Below are positions 27,349 to 35,825 of a stretch of DNA of 64,000 bases, piece after piece. Origin of the DNA: Psychroserpens sp. SPM9 (GTDB taxonomy: Bacteria; Bacteroidota; Bacteroidia; Flavobacteriales; Flavobacteriaceae); the NCBI RefSeq assembly GCF_025153525.1, contig NZ_JANZNR010000003.1, forward strand, positions 248,001 to 312,000. Reading direction: 5' to 3'. Under the pieces are notes generated by a model. The model ran no database searches and was not told the origin of the DNA. It saw only the letters and a program-made list of their open reading frames with translations. A program made the translations under genes and the position numbers. Each line of letters starts with the position of its first letter. Position 1 is the stretch's first letter.

Positions 27349-27870
27349 ATGAAAGTGAAAAATAGGCACAAGCGCATCATTCAAGAACCTATTGAAAATG
27401 TGTCTGAATTATTTAAAACTTTAGCGACACCGGAAGATAAGATATGGCCTAAAGATTATTGGCCTGGCATGTATTTTAAAGATGGGTTAAAAGTAGGGAA
27501 TCAAGGAGGTCATGGAATAATTCGCTATACAGTTGAAGAATTTGAAGAAGGTCGTAGCGTTAAATTTAGATTCACCAAACCAGATGGTTTTGTTGGAACA
27601 CATGAATTAAGCATATATCCAGTTTCTAAAAGAAGTACTAAAATCATACATGTCTTAAAAATGAAAACTAGTTTTAAGGCTAGTATTTTTTGGTTAGTAG
27701 CTTTGCGTTGGTTGCACAATGCATTAATTAAGGATGCTTTTGATAATGTAGAAAATTATTTCTCAATGGAGTCTGCCAACAAATCTAATTTAGTACCGAA
27801 ACATACTTATAGTTTTTGGGTTCGGTTTTTACGCGACTTGTATAAACCAAAGAAAAGACTTCACGTTTAA
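27349..27870 (+). CDS. SRPBCC-like protein
   Basis: 173 residues without a signal peptide. The strand order RHKRIIQEPIENVSELFKTLATPEDKIWP, IIRYTVEEFEEGRSVKFRFTKP, THELSIYPVSKRSTKIIHVLKM and a final long helix (LHNALIKDAFDNVENYF) is that of a SRPBCC/polyketide cyclase helix-grip fold, which usually binds a hydrophobic ligand. I assign it by fold-like pattern only. The last 30 residues are basic. It lies alone between rlmD and the long leader of rocD. Confidence 0.6.
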   Translation: MKVKNRHKRIIQEPIENVSELFKTLATPEDKIWPKDYWPGMYFKDGLKVGNQGGHGIIRYTVEEFEEGRSVKFRFTKPDGFVGTHELSIYPVSKRSTKIIHVLKMKTSFKASIFWLVALRWLHNALIKDAFDNVENYFSMESANKSNLVPKHTYSFWVRFLRDLYKPKKRLHV

Positions 27871-27970
27871 AAAATATCTTCTAATAAATGATACTAATGG
27901 TTAACTAGTAAAAAGACACTTTCTTTTTTAAAACCATTACCTAGAAAAATTTCGAAAAAAGATTTTTAAT

Positions 27971-28104
27971 CAGTAATTTGCAGGCTCTAGGGATGATTTC
28001 TCTCCCACGCTGCTTTTTCAGCTTCTCTGAAAGAATAAAGGTAATGAAGGAATGGTTATTTTAGATATCCATTTGTTTGGATATAAACTTTAAATTTTTT
28101 TAAA
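27971..28104 (+). promoter_or_regulatory. Long 5' leader of rocD with hairpins (possible riboregulator)
   Basis: Of the 234-base gap before rocD, about 130 bases after a near-consensus -7-like element (GTAATTTG, 27973-27980) hold several small stems: GGG...CCC (27990-28006), GCTG-CTTTTT-CAGC (28009-28022), TTCT-CTGAA-AGAA (28023-28035) and the perfect ATATCCA-TTTGTT-TGGATAT (28065-28084) ending 20 bases before the start codon. This is more structure than a neutral gap would have, but no known riboswitch is recognised. The last hairpin could mask the start. See findings. Confidence 0.45.
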
Positions 28105-29349
28105 ATGGCTGTTTTAGACCAATTAACTTCGCAACAAGCGATCGATTTAGAAAACAAGTATGGTGCACATAATTACCATCCTTTACCAGTAGTATTGAGT
28201 AGAGGAGAAGGTGTGTATGTTTGGGATGTTGAAGGAAAACAATATTATGATTTCCTTTCTGCTTACTCTGCTGTAAACCAAGGACATTGTCATCCGAAAA
28301 TTGTCAATGCCATGACAACTCAAGCGCAAACATTGAGTTTGACATCCAGAGCATTTTATAATGATATGCTCGGAACCTATGAGAAATTTGCTTCAGAATA
28401 TTTTGGTTTCGACAAAGTATTACCAATGAACACAGGTGCCGAAGCTGTTGAAACGGCTTTGAAACTCTGTCGTAAATGGGCTTACGAGGTTAAAGGTATT
28501 GATGAAAATAAAGCCGAAATTATCGTATGTGAGAATAATTTCCACGGAAGAACAACAACGATCATTTCGTTTAGTAATGACCCTATTGCTCGTAAAAACT
28601 TTGGTCCTTATACGGACGGGTTTATTAAAATAGAATACAATAATCTTCAAGCTTTAGAAAACGCCTTAGAAACCAATAGTAATGTTGCTGGATTTTTAGT
28701 GGAACCTATTCAGGGCGAAGCAGGTGTTTATGTACCTAGTGAAGGATACTTAGCTAAGGCAAAAGCTTTATGTGAAAAATATAACGTATTATTTATTGCA
28801 GACGAAGTACAGACAGGAATAGCGAGAACCGGAAAGTTATTAGCAGTAGATCATGAATCGGTAAAACCAGATGTTTTAATTCTAGGAAAGGCCTTATCAG
28901 GTGGTGCCTATCCTGTAAGTGCTGTATTGGCAAATGACCCTATCATGAATGTGATTAGACCAGGAAATCACGGTAGTACTTTTGGAGGTAATCCTATTGC
29001 GGCTGCTGTTGCAATGGCTGCCCTTGAAGTTGTTCGCGATGAAAAACTGGCAGAAAACGCAAATGAACTAGGTATATTGTTTAGAAGTGAATTAAATGCC
29101 TACATCGAAACCAGTTCTATTGTAAATCTTGTGAGAGGAAAAGGCTTGTTAAACGCCATTGTTATTAATGATGACGAAGATAGTGATACGGCTTGGAATA
29201 TTTGTCTGGCTTTACGTGATAACGGACTTCTAGCGAAGCCAACCCATGGAAATATTATTCGCTTTGCGCCTCCGTTAGTAATGAACAAGGAACAATTGTT
29301 AGATTGTGTCTCTATCATTATTAAAACTTTAAAAACTTTCGAAGTTTAA
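28105..29349 (+). CDS. rocD: Ornithine--oxo-acid transaminase
   Basis: 414 residues, a class III aminotransferase of the ornithine type. It converts ornithine and 2-oxoglutarate to glutamate 5-semialdehyde and glutamate, linking arginine breakdown to proline and glutamate. Motifs: [34 protein letters not shown] (PLP phosphate binding), [43 protein letters not shown], and [18 protein letters not shown] with K262 as the PLP lysine. A strong terminator follows. It is preceded by an unusually long leader. Confidence 0.93.
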   Translation: MAVLDQLTSQQAIDLENKYGAHNYHPLPVVLSRGEGVYVWDVEGKQYYDFLSAYSAVNQGHCHPKIVNAMTTQAQTLSLTSRAFYNDMLGTYEKFASEYFGFDKVLPMNTGAEAVETALKLCRKWAYEVKGIDENKAEIIVCENNFHGRTTTIISFSNDPIARKNFGPYTDGFIKIEYNNLQALENALETNSNVAGFLVEPIQGEAGVYVPSEGYLAKAKALCEKYNVLFIADEVQTGIARTGKLLAVDHESVKPDVLILGKALSGGAYPVSAVLANDPIMNVIRPGNHGSTFGGNPIAAAVAMAALEVVRDEKLAENANELGILFRSELNAYIETSSIVNLVRGKGLLNAIVINDDEDSDTAWNICLALRDNGLLAKPTHGNIIRFAPPLVMNKEQLLDCVSIIIKTLKTFEV

Positions 29350-29363
29350 GAACTTCATAATTG

Positions 29364-29405
29364 CACATAAAAAAAACCTCAATATGAACTATTGAGGTTT
29401 TTTGT
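29364..29405 (+). terminator. Terminator downstream of rocD
   Basis: AACCTCAATA-TGAAC-TATTGAGGTT (29376-29400) is a 10-bp perfect stem followed by T-rich sequence, and is flanked by A-rich sequence on the left, so it can end transcription from both rocD and the convergent membrane-protein gene. A clear intrinsic terminator. Confidence 0.85.
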
Positions 29406-29423
29406 TTTATATCTCTGTATTAT

Positions 29424-29759
29424 TTATCCGTTAGCTTTCATTTCTTCTAAGCGTTCCATCATTAATTCTGGATCTCCAAAAACTTCCCATCCAATTTGAG
29501 AGAAAATCCAAACGATATAACATAAAAATAAGATGTTTAAGATAAGACCAATGATTGCCAATATTTTACCAGCTTTCATGTTTTGATAACCCGAATATTG
29601 TTCAGGGTTTTCTAAGTACGTCTTTTTAGCTTTTCCTGCTAATACAAGCGCTACGATTGCTAAAGGAATACCGATGATTCCGTAGCACCAACATAATACA
29701 ATTGATATGATTCCGAAGACTAATATTAAGGTCGAATTAGGTAATTGTTGCTTTTCCAT
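29424..29759 (-). CDS. CCC-motif membrane protein
   Basis: 111 residues with two hydrophobic hairpins: TLILVFGIISIVLCWCYGIIGIPLAIVALVLAG and GKILAIIGLILNILFLCYIVWIF. The first holds the CWCYGI element that gives the family its NCBI name (CCC motif; here the middle Cys is Trp) and a following GKAKKTYLENPEQYSGYQNMKAG loop. Members are Bacteroidetes-specific and usually encoded next to DUF2752 proteins, as here (13 bp). Function unknown. Confidence 0.78.
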   Translation of the reverse strand: MEKQQLPNSTLILVFGIISIVLCWCYGIIGIPLAIVALVLAGKAKKTYLENPEQYSGYQNMKAGKILAIIGLILNILFLCYIVWIFSQIGWEVFGDPELMMERLEEMKANG

Positions 29760-29772
29760 TTTAGAGTTTTAG

Positions 29773-30057
29773 TTAATAAAAAGTTTTTATAATAAAATTG
29801 CCAAGTATTAAAACAAGGTTAATAATAGCCAAAGTAATAATTATTTTGGAACTGTTTTTAAAATTCATAAAGTAATTTATAATCACAAATCCAATTAGAG
29901 CAATTAGTGTGTAAATTGCAGGATACATATAAAACGCGCCAATGAGGTCGCCTTGGAGAATAAGAGCTAAAGAGCGTTGCATACCACAACCCATACAATC
30001 TAAGCCAAAAAGCTTTTTGTTGAGACATGGTAGCATATAATCTTCTGGAGACATCAT
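29773..30057 (-). CDS. DUF2752 domain membrane protein
   Basis: 94 residues with the DUF2752 signature LPCLNKKLFGLDCMGCGMQRSL near the N terminus: three clustered cysteines and the Arg. Two membrane helices follow (FYMYPAIYTLIALIGFVIINYF and IITLAIINLVLILGNFI). The cysteines may bind a metal or haem, but there is no proof. It is upstream of the CCC-motif gene and both are probably made from one transcript. Confidence 0.82.
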   Translation of the reverse strand: MMSPEDYMLPCLNKKLFGLDCMGCGMQRSLALILQGDLIGAFYMYPAIYTLIALIGFVIINYFMNFKNSSKIIITLAIINLVLILGNFIIKTFY

Positions 30058-30104
30058 AAAATCATACTATAGTCTCACAAAAATAGTAAAAAATTAAAGC
30101 TTGC

Positions 30105-31970
30105 TTAGTTTTTAATAAGGACCTTTTTTGTAACCGTTACTGTGTCGTCAATACTAATCGAAGCTACATAAATTCCATCGCTTAGTGATTTGGTAGAATA
30201 GTTGTATTCGCTTTGATTTCCAATAGATGTTTCGTTGATGACTCGCTTACCAGAGACATCAAACAAAGCCATTGATTTGATATTTAAACCATTTGGATTT
30301 AAAATAGTGAGTTCGTGGTTTTTAGTGTTTTGAAATACAGTTAATGCATCATCTTCAACAATATTGGTTGTTAAGGTGTTTTGACGGAAAGTAATTTCAA
30401 AACGATTGGTATAGTGACCAGCTTCTAAAGTCAATTCGTAAGCTTGTTCTTGTAGATTGATATACAGCCCTGTTTGTTTATCGTGTAAATAAATAGGTTG
30501 ATTATGTTCAAAATTTTGAACATCAAGAATGCTAAACCTGCTGAGTTGCTCATTTTCAATTTTTACAATTAATGGAATTTTTAAGTCTTCATCATAAGGT
30601 AAAGCTTGTATTAAATAAGGAGCATCGTTGACGGTCCAATGCGCATCAGACTCTAAATCTCCTCCGCCTTTAGCTTCAAAACCATAATCAAAACCTTCTG
30701 TTGTTGAATGGTGAAAATTCATTAAGAGTTGTCTTGTATAGGATTCAATACCATTATTGTCAAAGCCAATATTTATTCTGAAACGCTTTAAGTCATTAGG
30801 AACAACGCTGTAACCATCTTCAGTATATTGAACCGTATTAACAGCTTCAGCGGGATGAATGCTGTCAGAATTTGAAGCATTAGCATCTGTTCTGAAAAAA
30901 TAACTATCTGTTCCAGATTCTCTGTAAAAAGCTCTTTGTGAATTTCTAAATGTGACTGTGCCGTTTGTATTGCCTTCAATCATAAACCCTTGTCCTATTG
31001 GGATATAGCGTCTTGCCGTTTTAACTCCTGTGCCCACTGGAGCTCCAGAAGCAGGAGTTCCATCTAGTAAATACATATAAAATGTAGCAGGAACAAATGA
31101 TTCTACAATAGTATCGTCTGAAAGATCTGCCGGTGTACCATTATCGTTAGTCGTGGCATTTGTATAATGAGCATAACCACCAACATAATTAGATAAGACA
31201 TGAGATGATGAGCCAGCATGTTGCTCCCAATATTTTAAAACTCCTGTAAAGTAAGGATTGTCAATAGGATCATATTCATCAGCAATTCCTGTGTTTAAAG
31301 GATCGTGTATAAAATAATAAGCGTCTAAAGCACTAGGATAAGGATTACCAACAAGTGTTTCTTGTCCGTTAAGAATGTTTGCAGTAATAGTACCATTGTG
31401 AGGCTTACCTCTAAAATCATATAGTTGCGCGCCACTAGGGTTACCTTTCATTGTAAAACCATACCCAGCGTCAACGGTTCCAGTTTCAAAAATAGCATCC
31501 CAATCACTATAAAGTGTTCCAGGATCATAAGTGTATAGCCAGAAACTAGAGATGACCAAAGGAGCCGAAGAGCCGTCATAAGCAGTAGTAAATGTAGCAG
31601 GATTACTCGTTATTGGAGCAGTGACCACATCATAGAAATTAGCATTTGCTCTAAAAGATCTATTGCCAGTTGTGTTAGTATCTGTATTTCCAACGGGAGA
31701 AGACCAATAATTATAAATATAAGTGTTAGCGGTTCCAGTTTGATAGACACTTAGCTTACCAAGGCCAGTGTTTCCTACATTATTACCTTGTACGAGTTGT
31801 GCGTCATCACGGAGGTATAAATTAGCTGTGCTTTCTTGTAAGTTGACGTCATCTGTTACGTACAGAACTTCATCAGTTACAAAAACATATGCATTTTGTC
31901 TAACAGTTAACTGAGCGAAGGAAAATGCAGTTGCTAAAAGGGTAATTATGAGGAAGGATGTGGTTTTCAT
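30105..31970 (-). CDS. Secreted protein with T9SS type A sorting domain
   Basis: 621 residues. A signal peptide (MKTTSFLIITLLATAFSFAQ) precedes a long passenger without recognised catalytic motif, rich in Asn, Thr, Tyr and Ser as in surface adhesins of this family (NTYIYNYWSSPVGN, GQETLVGNPYPSALDAYYFI). The last 75 residues are a T9SS type A C-terminal signal: KNHELTILNPNGLNIKSMAL, GKRVINETS, SLSDGIYVASI, KKVLIKN. The protein is thus expected to cross the outer membrane through the type IX system and be anchored or released. The passenger function is unknown. Confidence 0.88.
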   Translation of the reverse strand: MKTTSFLIITLLATAFSFAQLTVRQNAYVFVTDEVLYVTDDVNLQESTANLYLRDDAQLVQGNNVGNTGLGKLSVYQTGTANTYIYNYWSSPVGNTDTNTTGNRSFRANANFYDVVTAPITSNPATFTTAYDGSSAPLVISSFWLYTYDPGTLYSDWDAIFETGTVDAGYGFTMKGNPSGAQLYDFRGKPHNGTITANILNGQETLVGNPYPSALDAYYFIHDPLNTGIADEYDPIDNPYFTGVLKYWEQHAGSSSHVLSNYVGGYAHYTNATTNDNGTPADLSDDTIVESFVPATFYMYLLDGTPASGAPVGTGVKTARRYIPIGQGFMIEGNTNGTVTFRNSQRAFYRESGTDSYFFRTDANASNSDSIHPAEAVNTVQYTEDGYSVVPNDLKRFRINIGFDNNGIESYTRQLLMNFHHSTTEGFDYGFEAKGGGDLESDAHWTVNDAPYLIQALPYDEDLKIPLIVKIENEQLSRFSILDVQNFEHNQPIYLHDKQTGLYINLQEQAYELTLEAGHYTNRFEITFRQNTLTTNIVEDDALTVFQNTKNHELTILNPNGLNIKSMALFDVSGKRVINETSIGNQSEYNYSTKSLSDGIYVASISIDDTVTVTKKVLIKN

Positions 31971-32180
31971 ATTGGATTAATTTTGGTTTGGGTAAACCTT
32001 AATTGGTTACTAAACCCTAGAAATAAAATTGGTTAATCAATATCATTATCATATTTAAATCTTTTTAAGTCAATTGATTAATAAATAAATATAAACAATA
32101 AGAAAAAAAGTTATGTTCATTTTTTATTTTTTATATGTATTTTCGATGAATCGTAAAATATTATCGTTAACATTCTATAT

Positions 32181-32375
32181 ATGTCAAGAAAAATCAGTTA
32201 TATTTTAGTTCTAATTGGCGGAATTGTAGCTATTTACGCTCAAGCAGGAGAGGCGCAAAGCCCTTTTGTTTTGATTGGTGGAATTGCTATTTTAATGATA
32301 GGTATTTATAGTCTTTCACGCGGTATTCCTAGTAAAAACGATTCTGAAGACGACAATAGTCAAAATACTTTATAA
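32181..32375 (+). CDS. Small two-TM protein, unknown
   Basis: 64 residues. Two hydrophobic helices (ISYILVLIGGIVAIYAQA and PFVLIGGIAILMIGIYSL) separated by a short loop, then an acidic tail KNDSEDDNSQ. I do not recognise a family. The stop codon overlaps the Smr gene's start (TAATG), which strongly implies that the short frame is translated. Confidence 0.65.
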   Translation: MSRKISYILVLIGGIVAIYAQAGEAQSPFVLIGGIAILMIGIYSLSRGIPSKNDSEDDNSQNTL

Positions 32376-32926
32376 TGTCTTACAAAATAGGAGATAGGGT
32401 TTCGGTTTTAGATGAAGATATTTCAGGTCTGATTACTGAAATTTTCGACCAAAGAATTATTATAGAGACCGAAGACGGTTTTGCTATGGAATTTTCTGTT
32501 TCCGAAGTCATCCCAGAGAAACCGTTATCAACTCAACTTTTTGCTGATACAGATCTTACATCTGTTATTAATGAAAAAGAACATTCTCATAAGCCGAAAT
32601 CTGTAAAAGTAAAGCCTAAAGAACGCAGTCTTCCTGCTATGGAAGTAGATTTGCATATTCACCAAATTACTACTTCTCGTAAGCATATGAGTAATTATGA
32701 GATGCTCAATCTACAATTAGATACGGCAAGACATAAACTTGAGTTTGCTATAAGAAAGCGTATTCAAAAAATTGTGTTTATTCATGGCGTTGGTGAAGGT
32801 GTTCTTAAAGCTGAACTGGAGTATCTTTTTGGACGTTATGATAATGTAAAGTATTATCCAGCCGATTACCAGAAATACGGGCTAGGTGCAACAGAGGTGT
32901 ATGTATATCAAAATGTGAAGCCGTAA
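32375..32926 (+). CDS. Smr/MutS-related family protein (DUF2027-like N-terminus)
   Basis: 183 residues. The N-terminal 75 residues are a KOW/SH3-like barrel (KIGDRVSVLDEDISGLITEIFDQRIIIETEDGFAMEFSV). A basic linker follows, then an Smr endonuclease-like domain: MEVDLHIHQI (the LDLH-type start), QLDTARHKLEFAIRKRIQKIVFIHGVGEGVL (the HGxG motif) and a C-terminal strand TEVYVY. Smr domains can nick branched DNA or cleave RNA. The short Bacteroidetes form has no MutS ATPase, so mismatch repair is unlikely. It abuts a convergent lipoprotein gene. Confidence 0.85.
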   Translation: MSYKIGDRVSVLDEDISGLITEIFDQRIIIETEDGFAMEFSVSEVIPEKPLSTQLFADTDLTSVINEKEHSHKPKSVKVKPKERSLPAMEVDLHIHQITTSRKHMSNYEMLNLQLDTARHKLEFAIRKRIQKIVFIHGVGEGVLKAELEYLFGRYDNVKYYPADYQKYGLGATEVYVYQNVKP

Positions 32927-33856
32927 TTACAACTCTGTAAGTGTTAGAGTTGGAACACTGTATGTTCCTAAAAATATTTCATCAACACTAAGAATGTCAA
33001 TATTTGCATTTAAAATAGTGACTTGCACTTCTACATTTCTTGAAAATTCGGTAACAATAAACGCATCTTGAATGTATTCATCGGTAGCATTGTCATCTAA
33101 GTAGCGAGGTGTGGTATTGACGCCATTGGACTCATCAAAATCATCCAGAGGCGATAAATCACCATCTTCATCTTCATTTCGAGTTAAAACACCGTCGTCA
33201 TCGTCGTCATTGTCTAAATAATCTGGAGTACCATCACCATCTGTGTCTTGAGCATTTTCTAAACCGTCAGTGTCATCATAATTGGGATTTTCAGCTGAAG
33301 TTAAAATGTTATCATTATCATCATCTTCGTCTACATAATCTGGCAAGCCGTCGCCATCGGTATCAATAGCATCTGGGTAAGAGCCGTCTTCAGCTTGTGC
33401 GCCTCTGCCTTCAAATTCTGAAGGAATCCCATCATTATCATCGTCTTCATAAGTCGATACAAATCTTGCAATAGCACCAGATTCGGCTTCATAATCATTG
33501 GTAATAGTTGTTCCAGGAATTGGGATATCTTGACAAATTAGATTTTCAGCTACACCATCGTAAGTTCTGTAATTAAAGGTAACTGTGGTGCCATTTATAG
33601 TTAAATCAAAAGGGTCACCAGTATTATTATCCGGATTGAAATACACACGTGTACTCACATTTACAGGAAATAACAAGGTTAGTGATTCGCTAGGATCTGT
33701 TCTTGTGTCGTACAAAACATAATTGTCGCTCTCATCGTCTCCACAGCGTTCCAGTTCTTGGTCAAATTCTAATTCGACCTCAAAAACGTCACCATCATCA
33801 CAAGAGAAGGTTAAAATACTGAGTAGGCATATGTAAAGAAAATATCGCATCATCAT
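32927..33856 (-). CDS. Lipoprotein with thrombospondin type-3-like calcium repeats
   Basis: 309 residues with a lipoprotein signal (lipobox LTFSC) followed by DDGDVFEVE, an acidic run that in Flavobacteriaceae resembles a surface lipoprotein export signal. Between about 140 and 230 lie Asp-rich repeats: DDDNDGIPSEFEG, DTDGDGLPDYVDEDDDNDNI, DTDGDGTPDYLDNDDDDDGVL, EDEDGDLSPLDDFDE, which match the calcium-binding DxDxDGxxD loops of TSP3-type repeats. The C-terminal 80 residues are beta rich and unassigned. Likely an outer-membrane surface lipoprotein that binds Ca2+. Confidence 0.8.
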   Translation of the reverse strand: MMMRYFLYICLLSILTFSCDDGDVFEVELEFDQELERCGDDESDNYVLYDTRTDPSESLTLLFPVNVSTRVYFNPDNNTGDPFDLTINGTTVTFNYRTYDGVAENLICQDIPIPGTTITNDYEAESGAIARFVSTYEDDDNDGIPSEFEGRGAQAEDGSYPDAIDTDGDGLPDYVDEDDDNDNILTSAENPNYDDTDGLENAQDTDGDGTPDYLDNDDDDDGVLTRNEDEDGDLSPLDDFDESNGVNTTPRYLDDNATDEYIQDAFIVTEFSRNVEVQVTILNANIDILSVDEIFLGTYSVPTLTLTEL

Positions 33857-33984
33857 AGATTTTAAACAAAAATAAAAGAATTGATTGTTTAATTTGACCC
33901 TTTAACAAATAATTTTGACAAGAGATAGATGCAGTTTTATAAACCCTAATAATGTTGCATCTTTGTACTTTATTTTAATTGGTT

Positions 33985-35124
33985 ATGAAGACTGTTTATT
34001 TTGATAATGCTGCAACGACACCTATGCGAGAAGAGGTGGTTAATCGCATGGCTGAAGTGATGAAATTAAATTTTGGAAATCCTTCATCAACACATAGTTA
34101 TGGACGTCAATCTAAATCTTTAATTGAGTCTTCTAGAAAACGGATAGCATCACATTTTAACGTTTCTGCTTCCGAAATTGTTTTTACATCTGGAGGCACA
34201 GAAGCCGATAATTTAATTCTAAGAAGTGCCGTAAAGGATTTGGGTGTTTCTGAAATTATCACTTCAAGAATTGAACATCATGCCATCTTACATACTTTAG
34301 ATCAGCTGATCAAAGATTTTGATATTTCGGTCCGCTATGTCAATATCAATAGCGACGGTGATGTCGATTTAAAGCATTTAGAAAGTCTGCTTCAAAGTAA
34401 CACAAGGCAGCTCGTAAGTTTAATGCATATCAATAATGAAATTGGTAATATTTTAGATTTAAAATATGTGGCCGACTTATGTAAAGCGCATCAAGCTCTG
34501 TTTCATAGCGATACGGTTCAGTCTGTGGGGCATTATCAGCTTGATTTGCAGCAAATTCCTATTGATTTTATAGTGGCTAGTGCTCATAAGTTTCATGGAC
34601 CTAAAGGTGTTGGTTTTGCGTTTTTAAGAAAGAATAGCGGATTAAGAGCTTCTATTTTTGGAGGCGAGCAGGAGCGTGGTTTACGAGCAGGAACAGAATC
34701 TATACATAATATTATTGGCTTAGATGAAGCTCTCAACTTAGCTTATAAAGATCTGGAGACTGAGCGCACATATATTCAGGATTTGAAAGCTTATTTTGTT
34801 GCACAATTAAAGGCTGTTTCTTCAAAAATACAATTCAATGGCCAGTCGGGAAATCCAGATCATAGCACGTATACATTAATGAATGTTTGTTTGCCTATGG
34901 CGCCAGATAAAGCGGGATTGTTGCAATTTCAATTGGATTTAAAAGGAATTGCTTGTTCTAGAGGAAGTGCTTGTCAAAGCGGAAGTTCTCAGAACTCTCA
35001 TGTATTAACCGAAATTTTAGACACTGAAGACTTAAACCGACCATCAATTCGTTTTTCGTTTAGCGCCTTTAATACAAAAGACGAAGTGGATTATGTGGTT
35101 GAAGTTTTGAAAGAATTTATCTAA
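33985..35124 (+). CDS. Cysteine desulfurase (NifS/IscS family)
   Basis: 379 residues from the ATG at 33985 (a TTG two codons upstream is rejected). Motifs: YFDNAATTPMREEV, FGNPSSTHSYGR, FTSGGTEADNLIL, ITSRIEHHAIL, HSDTVQSVGHYQLD, and SAHKFHGPKGVGF with the PLP lysine K202. The catalytic cysteine is C330 in SRGSACQSGSSQ. The enzyme takes sulfur from cysteine for Fe-S clusters or tRNA thiolation. No scaffold (iscU/sufBCD) or thiolase gene is beside it, so its acceptor is not shown. The pattern is that of the NifS-like group. Confidence 0.9.
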   Translation: MKTVYFDNAATTPMREEVVNRMAEVMKLNFGNPSSTHSYGRQSKSLIESSRKRIASHFNVSASEIVFTSGGTEADNLILRSAVKDLGVSEIITSRIEHHAILHTLDQLIKDFDISVRYVNINSDGDVDLKHLESLLQSNTRQLVSLMHINNEIGNILDLKYVADLCKAHQALFHSDTVQSVGHYQLDLQQIPIDFIVASAHKFHGPKGVGFAFLRKNSGLRASIFGGEQERGLRAGTESIHNIIGLDEALNLAYKDLETERTYIQDLKAYFVAQLKAVSSKIQFNGQSGNPDHSTYTLMNVCLPMAPDKAGLLQFQLDLKGIACSRGSACQSGSSQNSHVLTEILDTEDLNRPSIRFSFSAFNTKDEVDYVVEVLKEFI

Positions 35125-35161
35125 GTATCAAAACGGGTTTGCTAAAACACAACACCGCTTT

Positions 35162-35824
35162 TTAGTGAGCTGTACGACTTCCTAATTCTTTAACAATATC
35201 GATTACTGAATCGGCGCCAGACTCTCCCAAAAGTGAGATATAATTACCATTTTTTGTATTAATAACAACAAAGCTATTGCAAGGGTAACTGTGTTTGAAA
35301 AATAGTTTTTCAATCATTTGATTAGCGTCTAATTGCCAATCAATACCTTTTGCTCTATGAAAATCTAATGAGGCATCATACTTATGAACCCAGTAGGTTT
35401 TATGGTTATACTTTTTTAAGGCTCTTTTTATGAGTCTTATATTATAGATATTATTTCTTATACCGTTATAATCCATATTTCCATTATTACAGCCATCTCT
35501 TCCGGGATGGTATGAAATTGTGATTAATTTTTCGTTAGAGCCCTTAGTATCTGCATTTATATTGCTCAAAAGTTCTTTGAGTTTAGAATCTGTTAAACGT
35601 CCGTAGTTTTTCCTTTTAACTAATTTCTTAATATGACAGGTGTCGTTTTTAAAGGTCACCGAAAAATAGCGTTCATTAATAGGTTTATCAACTGATGATT
35701 TTTCAAGAAACACACGCTTTTCAATGATATAACCATTGACATCGGCATAGTAAGTGGGTTTAATTGATTGACCTAAACTCGAAAGGCATGTCAGTAAAAA
35801 AATAAGTGATACAAAAGACTTCAT
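35162..35824 (-). CDS. Unknown secreted protein of the TonB receptor operon
   Basis: 220 residues with a signal peptide (MKSFVSLIFLLTCLSSLGQ). A mixed sequence follows with helices (LRDSKLKELLSNINAD-like, RLIKRALKKYNH) and a C-terminal strand-helix part (SFVVINTKNGNYISLLGESGADSVIDIVKEL). Two cysteines (DGCNNGN and YPCNSF) could form a disulfide. The C-terminal part resembles a thioredoxin-like fold in outline (a beta strand then GxSG), but no CxxC is present. No family recognised. It starts 1 bp after the TonB receptor gene, so it is made with it. Confidence 0.55.
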   Translation of the reverse strand: MKSFVSLIFLLTCLSSLGQSIKPTYYADVNGYIIEKRVFLEKSSVDKPINERYFSVTFKNDTCHIKKLVKRKNYGRLTDSKLKELLSNINADTKGSNEKLITISYHPGRDGCNNGNMDYNGIRNNIYNIRLIKRALKKYNHKTYWVHKYDASLDFHRAKGIDWQLDANQMIEKLFFKHSYPCNSFVVINTKNGNYISLLGESGADSVIDIVKELGSRTAH

Positions 35825-35825
35825 A

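Noticed and set aside
28052-28093. Possible 13-codon leader peptide before rocD
   Set aside because: The ribosome-binding context is absent (purine run directly abuts the ATG) and no ornithine- or arginine-rich run is present; the hairpin is a simpler explanation.
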